From Vesta saturnalis (taxonomy: Eukaryota; Arthropoda; Insecta; Coleoptera; Lampyridae): a stretch of DNA of 64,000 nt. Numbering within the stretch: the stretch's first letter is position 1; every line of letters starts with the position of its first letter. Of the stretch, positions 31,018 through 42,726 are shown piece by piece. The stretch lies in contig JARFJB010002472.1 in assembly GCA_036346205.1 (NCBI GenBank), positions 6,026,001-6,090,000 on the forward strand, written 5' to 3'. The position numbers and the translations under genes were made by a program. The notes under the pieces are model-generated. The model had not been told where the DNA came from. It saw nothing but the letters and a program-made list of their open reading frames with translations, and did no database searches.

Positions 31018-33661
31018 TGTTGTGGACTGTTCAGGAGTCCTTCTCTCTTCAGCCCTGATCATTCCTTGTTTTTGTGTTGCGTTGTTTGGTGTTATTGTAT
31101 AGTGTACAATCATGAGGTGTGGTTATTTTTTGGTTAAAAAAAAAGAAAAAAAAAAGATTTGGTTTTAATTGGGTAATGAGTGTTACTGGGTTAAGTGTGC
31201 GTGTTATATGTGGTGTGTGTGGCGTGGTTGGTGTGCTTTATCTGCGTTGGCCGGTATCTTGCTAGGGTCGTCATCCAATAAACGTGGGAATGCGGAGGGC
31301 ATAAGGGATGTTTGCAAGGGATTCTTCTATCTCCTCGGGGAGGTCGTCGAGGAGTTGAGTAAGGATAGCGGGAGGATGTTTAAATTTTAATTTGGGTTTC
31401 CTTCGTGGGAATTGGGGAAATCGGTGGTTATAAGGAGTGGTCAGGATCTCTTTGGTTGGGATGGTGTCGCCAAAGATTCTTTTGTGGGTGAAATTTTTCT
31501 GTAGGGTTTGCATTCTATGGGTGATTGGTGGTATATTGGCGTGCTGGATGGTGAGGTCATTAGGGTACCTGAAGGGTAACCGGTGTATACGTCGGAAAAT
31601 CCGGCGTTCACAGGAAGCTATAGAGGAAAGGTGTTTGAGAGTTGGTGTATATGGGAGCTCGGAAATCCATAACAGGGCGGATGTAGGTTTTATAAGTGTG
31701 CATGAGTGTTTTGGGGTGACAAGCTCTGATTCTACCCCGGAGGGCGCCCAGTAGGTTTGCGTGGTTCCTAATTTTATTGAGAGTTTTCTGAACATCCGGG
31801 AGCCAATTGAGGGTTCTCGTGAAAAGGATTCCAAGGTAGGTGATTTTATCTTGGAGAGGAGTCTTTCTTGATTCAAAGTGAGGGACAATTTTGGAGGGTT
31901 TAGCACTTGTCTTCGGTTAATGAGGATGGGGAATAGGATTGCTTGGGTCTTTAGGATTGACGGAGACCTTCCACCGGTTGGCCCAGTTGGAGAAGTTCCA
32001 TTTTGATATGAGGAGGGAGGGTTTCACTGTTCCGATTAACCGTCCAGAAGGCGTGTCATCTGCGAACTGTGCTGGACTACTCCGGGTTGGGTGACTTCGG
32101 GAATATCAAGCGAAGATAGTGTATAGGGTCGGGCTAAGGCAGAACCTTGCGGTACGCCTTGTGGGTTGGAAAGGATTTGAGTAGGTTTTCCCTTTGACCT
32201 GGACTGAACGATCAGTCAGGTACGAAAGTAGGAGTTTGGTGAAAGGATCAATGTTAAGGTTTCGGATCTTGTAGGAGATGCCAGACCCTGTCAAATGCCT
32301 TTAATGTCCAGAAACACAGCCAGATTGCATTGCTTGTGGTTGAATGCTCTGGTGGTCTCTAAGCAGCTTCAACAAGGGATCGTGACATTCGGTTGGGACG
32401 GAAAATTGGCTGTTGGGAAGAAGGTCATTAAATTTAGATGTTCCCTGAGTCGCCTGGCTAGAATCTGCTCGAAGGATTTTCCGAGGCAACTCAGGAATAT
32501 AGGTCTATAGGAGGAGGAGGTTAGGTCAGTGGGGTTTTGGTATCATGACGGGAAGCCGATTTCTAGTCCGTCGGGAAATCGATAGGTAAGGCATTGTTAT
32601 AGATTTCGGTAAACGGAGGGTTGGGTCGGTAGGTGCCTGAGGATCTTTCTATTTAGGCCATCACGACCTGGGGCTGAATTTTTCCTTTTTGAAATATGGA
32701 GGACCTGTTCGGGCGTAATGGGGCATAAAGGACTCTCGTTGTCGAGTTGGGGTTCAGGAAGGTTAAGGTTGCGAATTCATCACGAGACCTCGAGGAGTGC
32801 CTTGAAGTGATTATCAAACTGGGAATTGGAAAATGGTTTGAAGGTGGTGACCAAAGAAATCGGCCTTTCCTTGGTCGGAGGAGATTAGTTGCCCTGAAGG
32901 TCGGTTAGGTTGATTTAGGTTAACTTTCCATCTGGTCAGTCTATCGAACTGGTGCCAGAAGAGTTTGCCATTTATAATCTAGCTGGGTGGCTGACCAGGA
33001 GTCTTCGGAGTGTTTGTTGGTTTCGCCTGATCAAGGCGTTTAGGCGATTATATTTGGTCTTGAGATGGATCTGATCGCAGGAATTGACGATAAATTCGTC
33101 TTTCTTGATCCAGTTCATAATGTGTTGGAGCGGTTTTGTAGAAATGTCTGTTTTTAGTGGCACAGGTATCGACCGCTTCCGCAATTACGGAAGTTAGGTC
33201 TTTAATGGCTCTTGAGATCTTGGGTCGTTTAAAGATTGGGAATTATTGAGATGTGATCGGAGTAAGGAGCTGGACTCAAATGAAGTTTTGACCAGTAGGG
33301 TATGGATCGTGATCGTGGTGCCTAGAAAGCACTCACGATCGAATAAAGGGTTCGGATACTATGAATGGTCTATTATTGAGGCACCTATGGCTAAAGAATG
33401 TGTTTGTTTGGCGACTCGCAACAATGGCAACTGCAACAGAGCAGATACAGCCTGTTACCGTTGTCATTAGTGGGTGTCACCAAATTGGTTGGGATTGAAA
33501 TCACCGAGGATAACGGCATTGTGAGTCTGAAGGTAAATTAATAGCTCATCTGATAGGGTATTATGCCGGTTGGTTTAGGATATAAAGATTATTTGGGACG
33601 TACAGCAACGCATTCTAGATGCTGCAAATGCGAGAAGTTGAAAAGGAGTGAAGGAAATCGC
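30929..33661 (-). mobile_element. Jockey-type LINE, minus strand, poly(A) tail, 5'-truncated
   Basis: Begins, in its own orientation, near 33661 and ends in a poly(A) tract seen as T15 at about 30928-30943. It contains endonuclease, reverse transcriptase and C-terminal segments in broken frames, plus a GT-rich 3' region with a (TA)n tract (30984-31015). It fills part of the interval between the two inverted MITE copies. Confidence 0.75.
31271..33560 (-). pseudogene. Jockey-type endonuclease-reverse transcriptase, multiply frameshifted
   Basis: Near 33530 the minus strand reads AVILGDFNPNQFGDTH, the Asn-containing endonuclease motif. At 32106-32294 it reads SYKIRNLNIDPFTKLLLSYL, LTDRSVQVKG, then a SALAP-like segment in shifted frames. 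At 32052-32066 the catalytic box is FADDT. Further on, KITYLGILFTRTLNW and TLNKIRNHANLLGAL match the Jockey reverse transcriptase C-terminus. Many stops separate these pieces. The long minus frame 31271-31906 follows only part of the true reading. Confidence 0.7.
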
Positions 33662-35143
33662 CTGTAAGTTGTAGGAGAAATTATGTCGCTAAGAATGATT
33701 GAGATAATCAAGTAAAAACGCATCAAAAATATTTATTAACATAAATTGAAAAAACTAAGGAGCACTTAACATATATTTACTAAACGCACCTGTTACCTAA
33801 TTATTTAAGTACTAAAATGTTGACATTTGCTATGCACAATCAGTCTTTCTATAGTGGAATTAACACTGCTCTCAATTTCAGACAAGAAAATACTTCGAAC
33901 TGCTTCCGAATCTATCTTTCAATCCTCACGTGTAGTTGGACGTGTTTTAAAAACTAAATCTTTAATTCTTCCCCATAATAAAAATCAAAACCGTAAGGTC
34001 ATACTGACCTTGTGGCATTGAAAATACTCAGGCCACTGTAATCCACTTAACTGAAAATACAGTATATAAATAAGCCCGGCCATCTGCTGCAAAATGCGCT
34101 GGGCAATCATCTTGTTGGCACCACATGTCTAATCTGTTTTGAATAGTAAGATCTCCAAGAAGAATTGGTAAATCATTCGGTAAAAATTCTAAGTACCTTT
34201 CTTCAGTTCATATTCCGTCAAAAAAAAGGTTCGATAATCTATCCATTTAAAATAACACACCATACGATTAGACTCCAACGATTTTGGTAATTGACCTCCC
34301 TTTACCAGTAAGGGTTGGTTTCTGACCAGTAGTGCACTTGTGCAAATTCGCTTTACCATTGCTGGAAAACGTAGCCTCATCCGTCCATAATATTTTAGAT
34401 AGGAACTCTGGATCATCGTTCAACATTTCTTATAACCAGTTGCAACGGTCCAGTCGTCGATCAAAATCTTTTTTTTTTAATTGCTGGTGTAAAATAACAT
34501 GATATAGATGCATTTTATAATCTTTTAATATTCTTTGCACCAAAGAATAATTCAATCCTAGATCTCTTGCAATTTCTCGAATACTTAAATGAGATTCAAC
34601 TTTAACATACACCAATGCGTTGGTAACATTTTCTTCTCTACGTATCCTATTTTTTGATGCGACAGGTTGGACATTGCTTGTTTCTCGTAATCTTTTGAAT
34701 ACTTTCCGAGAATGATGCCGCCTTTCAAGATATCGTACATCATATTCCTTTTCGGTTATTACTCGTTTTGTACACTTTGAAAATGCACACTAAGCATATC
34801 ATATGCACCTTCGTTTGAATAATACGGCATTATAAAATAGTTAGTTTGCAAACGTTCAAAATCACTTTGACAGTAATAAAAACGTAAAAGTAAACAATAG
34901 TGTAACCAAAGATATCTTGATCACTTTTGAAACATCTATCTGATCTACCAACAATTTAACATCACATGAAACTATTAAAGACCTTTAAGGGACTTAGGAC
35001 TACATTTTTACTGTGTGAAACTGTTCATAGCAGGTGCTTTTTGTAAATTTCTGTTATAAGTAGCCCTCTTAGTTTTGTTCCATTATTTATGTTAATAAAT
35101 ATTTTTGTGATGCGACATAATTCCTCCTACAACTTACAGGGTG
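33662..35143 (-). mobile_element. Tc1/mariner-superfamily element with about 65-bp terminal inverted repeats
   Basis: A 1.48-kb element. Its left end CTGTAAGTTGTAGGAGAAAT and its right end, the reverse complement CTCCTACAACTTACAG, pair for about 28 bp. After a short gap the pairing resumes through AAATATTTATTAACATAAAT on the left. A clear TA duplication was not found. The right end abuts the MITE at 35138. It carries a broken transposase on the minus strand. Confidence 0.75.
33830..34831 (-). pseudogene. DUF4817-type Tc1/mariner transposase, whole length but broken
   Basis: Starts at an ATG at about 34831 (MPYYSNEGAYDMLSVHFQ). Next comes the helix-turn-helix with YLERRHHSRKVFKRLRE, a second HTH (HLSIREIARDLGLNYSLVQR at 34430-34615), then the DDE core: KILWTDEATFSSNGKANLHK with the first Asp and MWCQQDDCPAHFAA with the second. 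The third acidic site is degraded. Several stops and shifts occur. The domain order matches the fragments at 1-561, 4803-4991, 38480, 49440, 52150 and 63770. Confidence 0.8.
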
Positions 35144-36095
35144 AGCCAAGAATCATCAATACTCATCAAGAAATGCTAATATCTTTGGAATGAGAAGAGA
35201 TATCAGTTCGCGGTTTTGACAGGTTAATAAGTTATCTTATTTGCCTTTTTGTAAGCTGGTTAGAGTTATAGCATTTTATTTGAAATTTTTCATAAGTAGA
35301 GTTAGGTGTTACATACCGCCCTTTAGTTGGCTATTGAAAACTTACAAGTGTTGTTATTTGTTTCTGGAATCTACCCTTTAATGCTATTTGCATGGAGTCT
35401 ACGTTTGTGAAAATCGATTCAGGCATATGGAAGTTACAGTCTTTTTTACGTCAACGAAAGAACTCTTCCCCACCACTTCAGAATAGGTGGTACAGAAAAA
35501 TGACTTCAACAAGAGTTATAGAATAAGGACACTAGTTTCTAAAGTTGATATTTTTAACCAACCTAAATTTTAGAATATTTTGTAAAAAAATGCAATTATA
35601 TTTTGAAAGTAATAGATTGCGCCACCTAGCAGAAACCTATGGACTCAAAAACATTTTTAATCATTCGTATAGGGCCGATTTCGTTATAAGAATTTTTCCC
35701 CCAAATTTTAGGACATTCGGTATTCAAGATAACGCCGGTCGCCACCTTTAATTAATCACCCTGTATAACAATAATAATTATATTATATAAAATACAATTG
35801 TTACCATGGCATCTTTTTCTACACATCATACTAGACCTAAGTTTGCTGAATTTCCGATACAAATTCAAGTAGGGTTTACAAAACGTAACAGAATGGATTT
35901 CAAACTATTCTCATCATGTTACTGATTTTATAGCGAAGACAATTGTGAAAATCAAATGCTCGTGCGACCTTCCATTCCGAAAAATACCGTGTGTTACAAA
36001 ATTTGTCTACCTAGCATTTACAAAAAACAAATTTAGAACAACAATTTACAAAATTTGATGTGATTTGATCTGGTGGTTTTGCTTTTATTTAGCTT
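35138..36095 (-). repeat. Second large inverted repeat, right arm
   Basis: Inverted copy of 30062-30928. It comprises the fuller MITE (35138-35766, ends ACAGGGTGAGCC and TTAATCACCCTGTA) and the flank (35767 to about 36095), in which GACAATTGTGAAAATCAAAT mirrors the left flank. The arms are more diverged than those of the giant palindrome, by eye. Confidence 0.85.
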
Positions 36096-36769
36096 TCAAG
36101 TTATGGTGCCGTAAACCTGAAAAACGAGCACTTATATTATTAGAATAATTCACAATGAACTAGGTAATTAGTATTTGGAAATCTATCACTTCTCGGGGAT
36201 GAAAAATGTTTCATTGAAAATATGCCTGAGGATGGATTAATTCTAGGCAACTTTTGTTCCATAAGTTTTTTCAGAAAAATGCATTGTTTTTTTAGATATT
36301 TCACGTTGAAGATATCAATTATGGCGTTTGACTAATAAGAACCAACCTTCAGCAAGCTATTACTCATTTGTATTGGGTCTACAGGCACCATAAATCTACC
36401 ATTCTTCTTATTTTTTTTTGTACGCTACATTCTTAATGAGAGTGATTTTTTGGATAAGGTACTTATTTTTTGAGTTATTGACGAAAAACCGCCTGAAAAC
36501 GTGGTTTTTGGGGTTGAAAGATTTGACTCTTTCACTCGCGAATGAGTCGAAAAGTATTGACTTTCAGAAAAAACCTTACAGAACAAAAGTTGCTTAAAAT
36601 TAGTCCATCTATCCATTATTTCCAAAATTATTTGGGAAACGGTCATTGACTGGACTAATATAAAAATCTAACATCTCGGTATAATAGGAAAAAAAACATA
36701 AACAAAACTGTAACCTAACAAAAGTATATTACATAAACGAAACTACTGTAACATAGCAGAAAAAAATTG
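36096..36769. other. Intergenic stretch, nothing recognised
   Basis: AT-rich sequence without supportable gene or repeat structure. Confidence 0.5.
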
Positions 36770-36838
36770 CATGAGCCGGGAATCGAACCTACCTCAACCG
36801 CGTGTCAGGCGACTACTGTACCGCTATTTTGACGTTGG
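36770..36838 (-). repeat. tRNA-like SINE head
   Basis: On the minus strand AGCGGTACAGTAGTCGCCTG, ACACGCGGTTGAGGTA and GGTTCGATTCCCGG give a B box and an anticodon-arm-like hairpin (GCC..GGC type) resembling Asp/Val-type tRNA-derived SINE heads. An A-rich tract follows on the same strand side. A functional tRNA is unlikely because the D arm is poor. Confidence 0.5.
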
Positions 36839-37518
36839 AACCCGTACCTTTAATTTAAATCTATTGCTACAATATAAATAATTAAAACTGTTAGTATTCA
36901 AAATTACTATTTCAAATATTCTATCTCGTGGTTTCTTAAAGATATGGAAGTTTTAAGAATGAAAGTTAGAATTTTTAACAATTTGAAGTCTTTGATTATT
37001 ATTTTGGTAGTAAAGCAAGTTTAAAATCGTATTAGTTATTTGCGTGTTTGAATTCAAACAAATTGTGACTATGTTTTTCCAATTTTTGTATACCTACTAA
37101 AAGAGGTTACCACTTGTATAAGGTAATCGTGGAAGTGCGCTCTGCGGCAATCTTTGCAGTTAACAGGCTACTTTTACACATTATTGGATGACTGTATCCC
37201 TTCTCCATCTAAATATTTTCGAGTGGAATCGGAAAAATGGAATGACTGTTTCCTACCATATTCCGCGACATTACTTTTGTCCAAAATAGTACTTGGTGTT
37301 GAAGTATCAGCTATTGTTACCACTCTATATGCTTTTTTTCAATTAAAACTGTTGATGGTTAGCAACCAGAAAAAAAAACAAAATTAAATCGTAGAATCTA
37401 AGAGCCCTTAAAACGCAATGTATAATGTAACGGTACATGAGAGTTTACGAGTGCTCCACGTGTAGATCGATCCTGTCTGGGCAATTTAGTTGTAATGCAT
37501 TAAATTGTTGGAAATGAA
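36839..37518. other. Intergenic stretch, one unassigned small frame
   Basis: A 77-codon plus-strand frame (37154-37387) includes KYFRVESEKWNDCFLPY and a hydrophobic segment, but has no recognised relative and no supporting context. I do not call it a gene. Confidence 0.4.
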
Positions 37519-38479
37519 AATGTGCTTTTACCCTTCACACATGCACCTTGTAAAGGGAAACATGTAATATCGAGAACATTTTTTGCAGTGAAATCTTACT
37601 TTCTAATTAAATTTAATTGCGACGCGAGAAAGACAAAAGTATTTTTTAATTAGTCGGAAATCTAAATAAATTGAAATTAACTAGCATTGTGAAACAAATA
37701 AAACTGGAGGTCACATTTAAAGTATCTATCATTATATAATTGTAACTACATAGTTTTTAATATTTATGTAGGTGAAATTTAGACGTTAGGTACATTATAT
37801 TTTATATAAATCTCGAGGTTTTGATAAAAATTACAGTTATCGTCCTTAGTACTGGTAATAACCATTAAGAATTGTTCCAGGTGATAAAACAGTTTTATGA
37901 AATATGAAAAAGATATTTTTAGATGGACATATTACTAAACATTTAAACTGTTATCAATCCACAACTGTCTATCGAACCCAGAAATATTTCGCAACGATTA
38001 AACTAGTCTAATTGTTGAACAAATTCGGATTCTACAGTCAATTCCAATTCATGTTTATTCAGAATTTCATTTAGCATCCTCATAGGATAAGAGCTATAAC
38101 AAAAGAAAAGTTTGAATGTTTTGCAAGGTGCTTTACTTAAATGGGTCGCCCTGTATTTGCTACAGTTAAACAATGACTTATTTAGTCGTCTTTCAATAGA
38201 TATCAGGCTTCCTGTACTGAAACATAATACTTTCGAAGTTATTTAAATTTTAAAAGTGTTTTGTTAAATATTATTTCTATTCATATTTCATACTTTTTAA
38301 AATCATGATAGCTGATGTCAGGCTTTACAAAACAATTATACTTCACTTATTTATAATTTTAATAAACTATTTTGATCTTGATTCTATAATTAGCATTGAA
38401 ATTGGTTTTTTGTAACAAAATAAAAGTTTATCCCATTCCAGAGAGAGTTGGCATGATTCTAGGAAAATGTCACAAAGTA

Positions 38480-38890
38480 CCTTGATCTTGAGGGAGTTGG
38501 TAGAGAGGAAGAAGATTTTTTAATTTTCGTTTTGTTCATTGGCGAATCAACTTTTTATAATAATGGTCTATTATAATACTGAAAATCGTCACTTAAACAG
38601 AACAGTTGGCCATCAGAATCGGTTGAGTTTAAATGTGTATGGTGGAATAGTTGGTAACTACGTTATAGGGCCTTGTTTTTTGACACCTGAATGGTATAAC
38701 ATTTTTGTAATTTTCGGAAAGAGGTTTTTGTATTCTGCTTGAGAACATCACTCTAAATAGTAGAAGAAGAATGTGGCTTTGCCATTTTCGACACACAGTC
38801 AGAAATTTTCTTAATTGAAGGTTTCCAAACAAATGGATAGGAAGAGGTGGTTCATGTAACTGGCCAGCTAGATCCCCGGATCTTACCGCC
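38480..38890 (+). pseudogene. Tc1-like transposase DDE-core relic (left repeat copy)
   Basis: Plus-strand reading in several frames: GESTFYNNG, ENRHLNRTVGHQNRLSLNVYGGIVGNYVIGP as two adjacent blocks, and FPNKWIGRGGSCNWPARSPD. These are the first-Asp region, the NVWxGI block and the segment leading to the third acidic residue in the DUF4817/DDE_3 family. The middle catalytic segment (DGAPAH) is missing. A near-identical copy lies at 49440-49855. Confidence 0.7.
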
Positions 38891-38939
38891 GTTTGTTACG
38901 GGCGAAAATGGCAATAGATCGGAGGTAAAATATAAGGAA

Positions 38940-38975
38940 GGAGCCGATAGCTCAGTGGAATAAACGGGGTGGGCG
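38940..38975 (+). other. A-box-like tRNA fragment
   Basis: GAGCCGATAGCTCAGTGG resembles the 5' part of a tRNA with an A box (TAGCTCAGTGG). No anticodon or T arm follows. It is duplicated in the right repeat near 49900. Confidence 0.3.
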
Positions 38976-39721
38976 TGTTATTAGTTTTGCGATTATAATA
39001 GCTCGTAATACGTGACACAATAAGGATAAGTCAGAAACCACATAGACGCCAGAATGTTTATAAACGTCAATGTAGGGGTCGTAATACCTGAATACGAGCA
39101 ATTCACTGCTAAGTTTCCCACAAACAAAGACGCTTGCTTACCTTTGTCGCCAAACCAGGTGAATCAGTAGATTAACAAGCTCGATCCAATGTTTCACGCA
39201 TAATTTTACAATATTTACACACCAACACAATAATAATGAATAATAAAACTCAAAAACAGGAGATAATGTAATAGAGGAAACACACACCAATTATTACGTT
39301 AAAGCTTTCATCGCAATGAAAGAAAATAATTGAACGTTGCCGCCGTAAAGTTCCATAAAATAAATAAACCACTCGGTAACTTGAACGTAATCAAAAATAT
39401 TACTTTTTCAATTTGGTACCACGTAATATACGCAGTGACAAAGGAATGAGGTAACATATACTATTACACTCAGTAACGAAAAAATACTCCCAAATTCATT
39501 AACACTAATGCTATGATAATAACAAAAATCAAAATAAACCATCAGAGTATTGATACAGTGGTAATTATACAGTGATATAGATAATTGCTCGCGCAATTAA
39601 CCGTTTTGGTAATTGAACACCAATACCCTTGAGTCTCTGACGCGGCTCACAGTACGGCAACTTTGCAGTCGTCAAATATCATCGTTTGATTATGTTAAAC
39701 ATTTATTCAAAGGTTCTGGCA

Positions 39722-39723
<2 letters not shown>

Positions 39724-39775
<52 letters not shown>

Positions 39776-39785
39776 ATATATATAT
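39724..39785. repeat. (TA)n microsatellite
   Basis: TA tract with one interruption; the corresponding tract in repeat A' is at 50741-50797, with different flanking bases. Confidence 0.95.
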
Positions 39786-39966
39786 TAATCTATACAAAAC
39801 TTTATACACAATTTATTATAGCGATATTATTTTTACACAATTTCCTTTATTTGATATTTGATATTTGAACAGTTTGGACGTGATATACCTTCGTGACACA
39901 CGAATAATTATACTGAACTTACGATATAAGATTATTAATTTTATTAAATACATAAATAAAAAGTTT

Positions 39967-40038
39967 ACCTCGAGTAGGATTCGAACCTACGACCTGTACT
40001 TTGCTAGAGTACCGCGCTACCAACTGCGCCACCAAGGT
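39967..40038 (-). tRNA. tRNA-Ala(AGC)-like cloverleaf, well preserved SINE head
   Basis: A complete 72-nt cloverleaf on the minus strand: acceptor ACCTTGG/TCGAGGT pairs at all seven positions with two wobbles, D stem GCGC/GCGC, anticodon stem GTACT/AGTAC with loop CTAGCAA (AGC), T arm GTAGG-TTCGAAT-CCTAC. It could fold as a tRNA, but its place in a repeated unit with degraded sister copies argues for a SINE promoter head. Confidence 0.65.
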
Positions 40039-40260
40039 TCAAGCCCCAATCGATGCAAATTTTGTCTTTATGTTATTCGTTCAATACAAAAACTTATAAT
40101 AATTTAATATTAGTCAAGTTGCTTTGGTATGTGTGAATCCTTGCGATATTGCAGGCTCACATTCCATTAATATAAGTAATTTGACAGTAATCTTATTATG
40201 TTTAGAATTTACATCAGTTCTACATACATAAAGACAAAATTTGCATCGATTGGGGCTTGA

Positions 40261-40326
40261 ACCTTGGTGGCGCAGTTGGTAGCGCGGTACTCTAGCATAC
40301 AGGTCGTAGGTTCGAATCCTCGAGGT
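40261..40326 (+). repeat. tRNA-like SINE head, degraded (tandem unit 1)
   Basis: Same as 39967-40038 in opposite orientation but with bases lost from the anticodon arm (CTCTAGCATACAGG) and T arm. Not a functional tRNA. Confidence 0.75.
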
Positions 40327-40573
40327 AAACTTTTATTTATGTATTTAATAAAATTAATAATAATTTTAATTACATATTTACCTTTGAACTTATTCGTTCA
40401 AAACAAAAACTTATAATAATTTAATATTAGTCAAGTTGTTTGGTATGTGTAATCCTTGCGATATTGCAGGCTCACATTCCATTAATATAAGTAATTTGAC
40501 TGTAATCTTATTATGTTTAGAATTTACATCAGTTACATACATAAAGACAAAATTTGCATCGATTGGGGCTTGA

Positions 40574-40639
40574 ACCTTGGTGGCGCAGTTGGTAGCGGTA
40601 CTCTAGAAAGTACAGGTCGTAGGTTCGAATCACTGAGGT
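40574..40639 (+). repeat. tRNA-like SINE head, degraded (tandem unit 2)
   Basis: The anticodon loop has lost GC (CTCTAGAAAGTAC), and the D-stem side is shortened by two bases. B box GGTTCGAATC is kept. Confidence 0.75.
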
Positions 40640-40890
40640 AAACTTTTATTTATGTATTTAATAAAATTAATAATAATTTTTAATTACATATTTACCTTTG
40701 AACTTATTCGTTCAAAACAAAAACTTATAATAATTTAATATTAGTCAAGTTGCTTTGGTATGTGTGAATCCTTGCGATATTGCAGGCTCACATTCCATTA
40801 ATATAAGTAATTTGACTGTAATCTTATTATGTTTAGAATTTACATCAGTTCTACATACAAAAGACAAAATTTGCATCGATTGGGGCTTGA

Positions 40891-40956
40891 ACCTTGGTGG
40901 CGCAGTTGGTAGCGCGTACTTAAAAGTACAGGTCGTAGGTTCGAATCTACTGAGGT
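40891..40956 (+). repeat. tRNA-like SINE head, degraded (tandem unit 3)
   Basis: The anticodon arm reads GTACTTAAAAGTAC, so the anticodon is gone; the rest aligns with the other units. Confidence 0.75.
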
Positions 40957-42089
40957 AAACTTTTATTTATGTATTTAATAAAATTAATAATAATTTTAAT
41001 TACATATTTACCTTTGAACTTATTCGTTCAATACAAAACTTATAATAATTTACGATATAAGAATCCGCAAAAATTGCGTTTTTACTCCAAAAATGAGGAA
41101 ATACCACTAACATTAATCATTAATCATCTTCGATGAACCCCTTGAATGTCACTTTTAACTATCGAAACAAAACACAAAAATAGGTCCTCCGGACGGCTGA
41201 ATACTCTTTAAAATCCACAAAAATGTGAAAACTTTCCCTACGATAGTTTCAATTTCCTGGTAAATGAAGTAAATTCAGTATGCCCCAAGATCATATCCCA
41301 CGTTCATCGTCCAACATCTTTTTTCTACAGCTCGACTTCGATTGCCTAACGAAAAACCAAGCTCTACCTTCCCTACAAGATCACGTCATCCGTTTTAATC
41401 ATCGCATATATATTTTCGTTACCCAAATTGCACAGTGGACAATTCCCAGGAAAAAAACAGAGTTGATACCTCGAAACGAGATGCACACAACCTGTTTTTC
41501 AATACTAGACCTTGTTATTCAAATACATTTTTTATACTCTCCAACAAACAACTCAATACATAAATGGACTTAAAAAAATTTAGAAATATTTAAATGCGTC
41601 TGAACCTTTCGTTATGAACCACGATACAAACAACTTTATGCCCATACATAGTAGGTTACTTAAAACCTCTTTTCAACCATCATGATATTTGATTCCTTTT
41701 GAAACTGCAATAACAATTTTAAAATAACGAATCCCGATAGCAACATTTTAATTGCAATTATAATTAATTGCCAATAAGAAAATTGCGAAAGTCATATCGA
41801 TTAAATGTTCACTGTGTAAAAACTACTAAAGTACTAAAAGGATTTATAATATTTGTAAAATACAAACTTAACCTTACCAATTGCAACCCTTCTTCCCTTC
41901 CCTTCTGGAGGGCACACAAACGTTTGTTTGCATGTAGATTCGTGTTAAAGAACAATTCAAAAAGCTGTTGATTCAACAAAATAGTGTTTTTGGAGTGCAC
42001 TTAGTTGTAATAGCAGAAGTAGAAGGACAATGAACGTCTTTTTGAGAACCCCTATTCCAGTAGAACAAGGACACCTTGGCCGCCATCTT

Positions 42090-42330
42090 GGATTTTGACG
42101 TCACAACACCGCCCACGTGGGGGACCGCATTTTCCACCCTTATTTTTACTCGCTTACGTGTAGGACGTATTTTTTCACCCTATTTTTTACACATCCACGT
42201 GTGAGACCGTGTTTTAACCCTTTTATCCTAATTATTTTTACATACCCTGTGTGAGACCGTATTTTCACCCTTTTCTTTTCGGAGGCCCTTTCAACCCTAA
42301 TTTTTTACTCGCTTACGTATAGGACCGTAT
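42090..42330 (+). repeat. Degenerate tandem repeat at the upstream edge of the Polinton block
   Basis: Five loose copies, about 40-60 bp each, of a unit like CGTGTGAGACCGTATTTTCA CCCTTATTTTTAC(TCGCTTA). This lies between repeat A and the first Polinton gene and is absent after A'. It may be part of the original element's terminal or regulatory region. Confidence 0.7.
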
Positions 42331-42424
42331 TACCCTTATTTTTATGATTTCTTTTGGGGTTATTTTTCAAACCTTATGGTTGTATTAAGGACCTTTGACA
42401 GTTAAGACTTTTTGTGGTTGCTAA

Positions 42425-42560
42425 CGTGAGGACTGTATTTAGGGGCTGGTCCTGGCTTGGCTTAGGTCTGTATTTAGGTGGGGCTGAACTGGGGCTGGGG
42501 CTGTATGTAGAGCTAGGGTTGGAGCTTAGGGCTGGGGGCTGGTCTAGGGGTAAGTCTTAG
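42425..42560 (+). repeat. G-rich GGGGCTG repeat tract
   Basis: Irregular repetition of GGGCTGG / GGGGCTGGG, standing out as G-skewed in an AT-rich window. It is located 170-300 bp upstream of the packaging ATPase start. Confidence 0.75.
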
Positions 42561-42726
42561 GGTCGTTTTCTGGTAATTATCTTCAGCCTTAATTAAGGTC
42601 CTTTTGGTTGTAACCCCTGGAGGTTGCACACGCATACAATGTTGGAAATTGCATAAAGATTATTATTTAGTCTATTTAAACGAAGCTGCTGGTGGAGTAT
42701 CTGTTAGTATCGTTTAGCGATTCAAG

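Larger units (their letters stand above)
39931..41049. mobile_element. tRNA-derived SINE array, one inverted plus three tandem units, 12-bp target duplication
   Basis: A 1,119-bp insertion flanked by TTACGATATAAG at 39919-39930 and 41050-41061; the empty site is preserved in repeat A' (near 50945). Inside are one inverted tRNA-like unit, then three direct units with starts at 40261, 40574 and 40891 (periods 313 and 317 bp). Between them lies a constant body containing ATATTGCAGGCTCACATTCC and GCATCGATTGGGGCTTGAAC. Confidence 0.88.
37519..42058 (+). repeat. Long direct repeat A (left of Polinton block)
   Basis: Collinear with 48473-51948. The shared sequence starts at AATGTGCTTTTACCCTTCAC and ends near GAACGTCTTTTTGAGAACCC. 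It contains a foldback-family end (37795-37880), a segment related to a CAGGGTGACCC-type element (38105-38290), a Tc1-like transposase relic, a (TA)n tract and non-coding DNA. Relative to A' it has a 1,119-bp insertion at 39931-41049. Confidence 0.9.

Noticed and set aside
35545..35751. 68-codon frame in the right MITE
   Set aside because: It lies inside a non-coding MITE; the left copy does not keep the frame.
39967..40038. Functional tRNA-Ala gene
   Set aside because: The fold is complete, but the sequence is part of a repeated SINE unit with degraded sisters; a genuine gene cannot be excluded without tRNAscan scoring.
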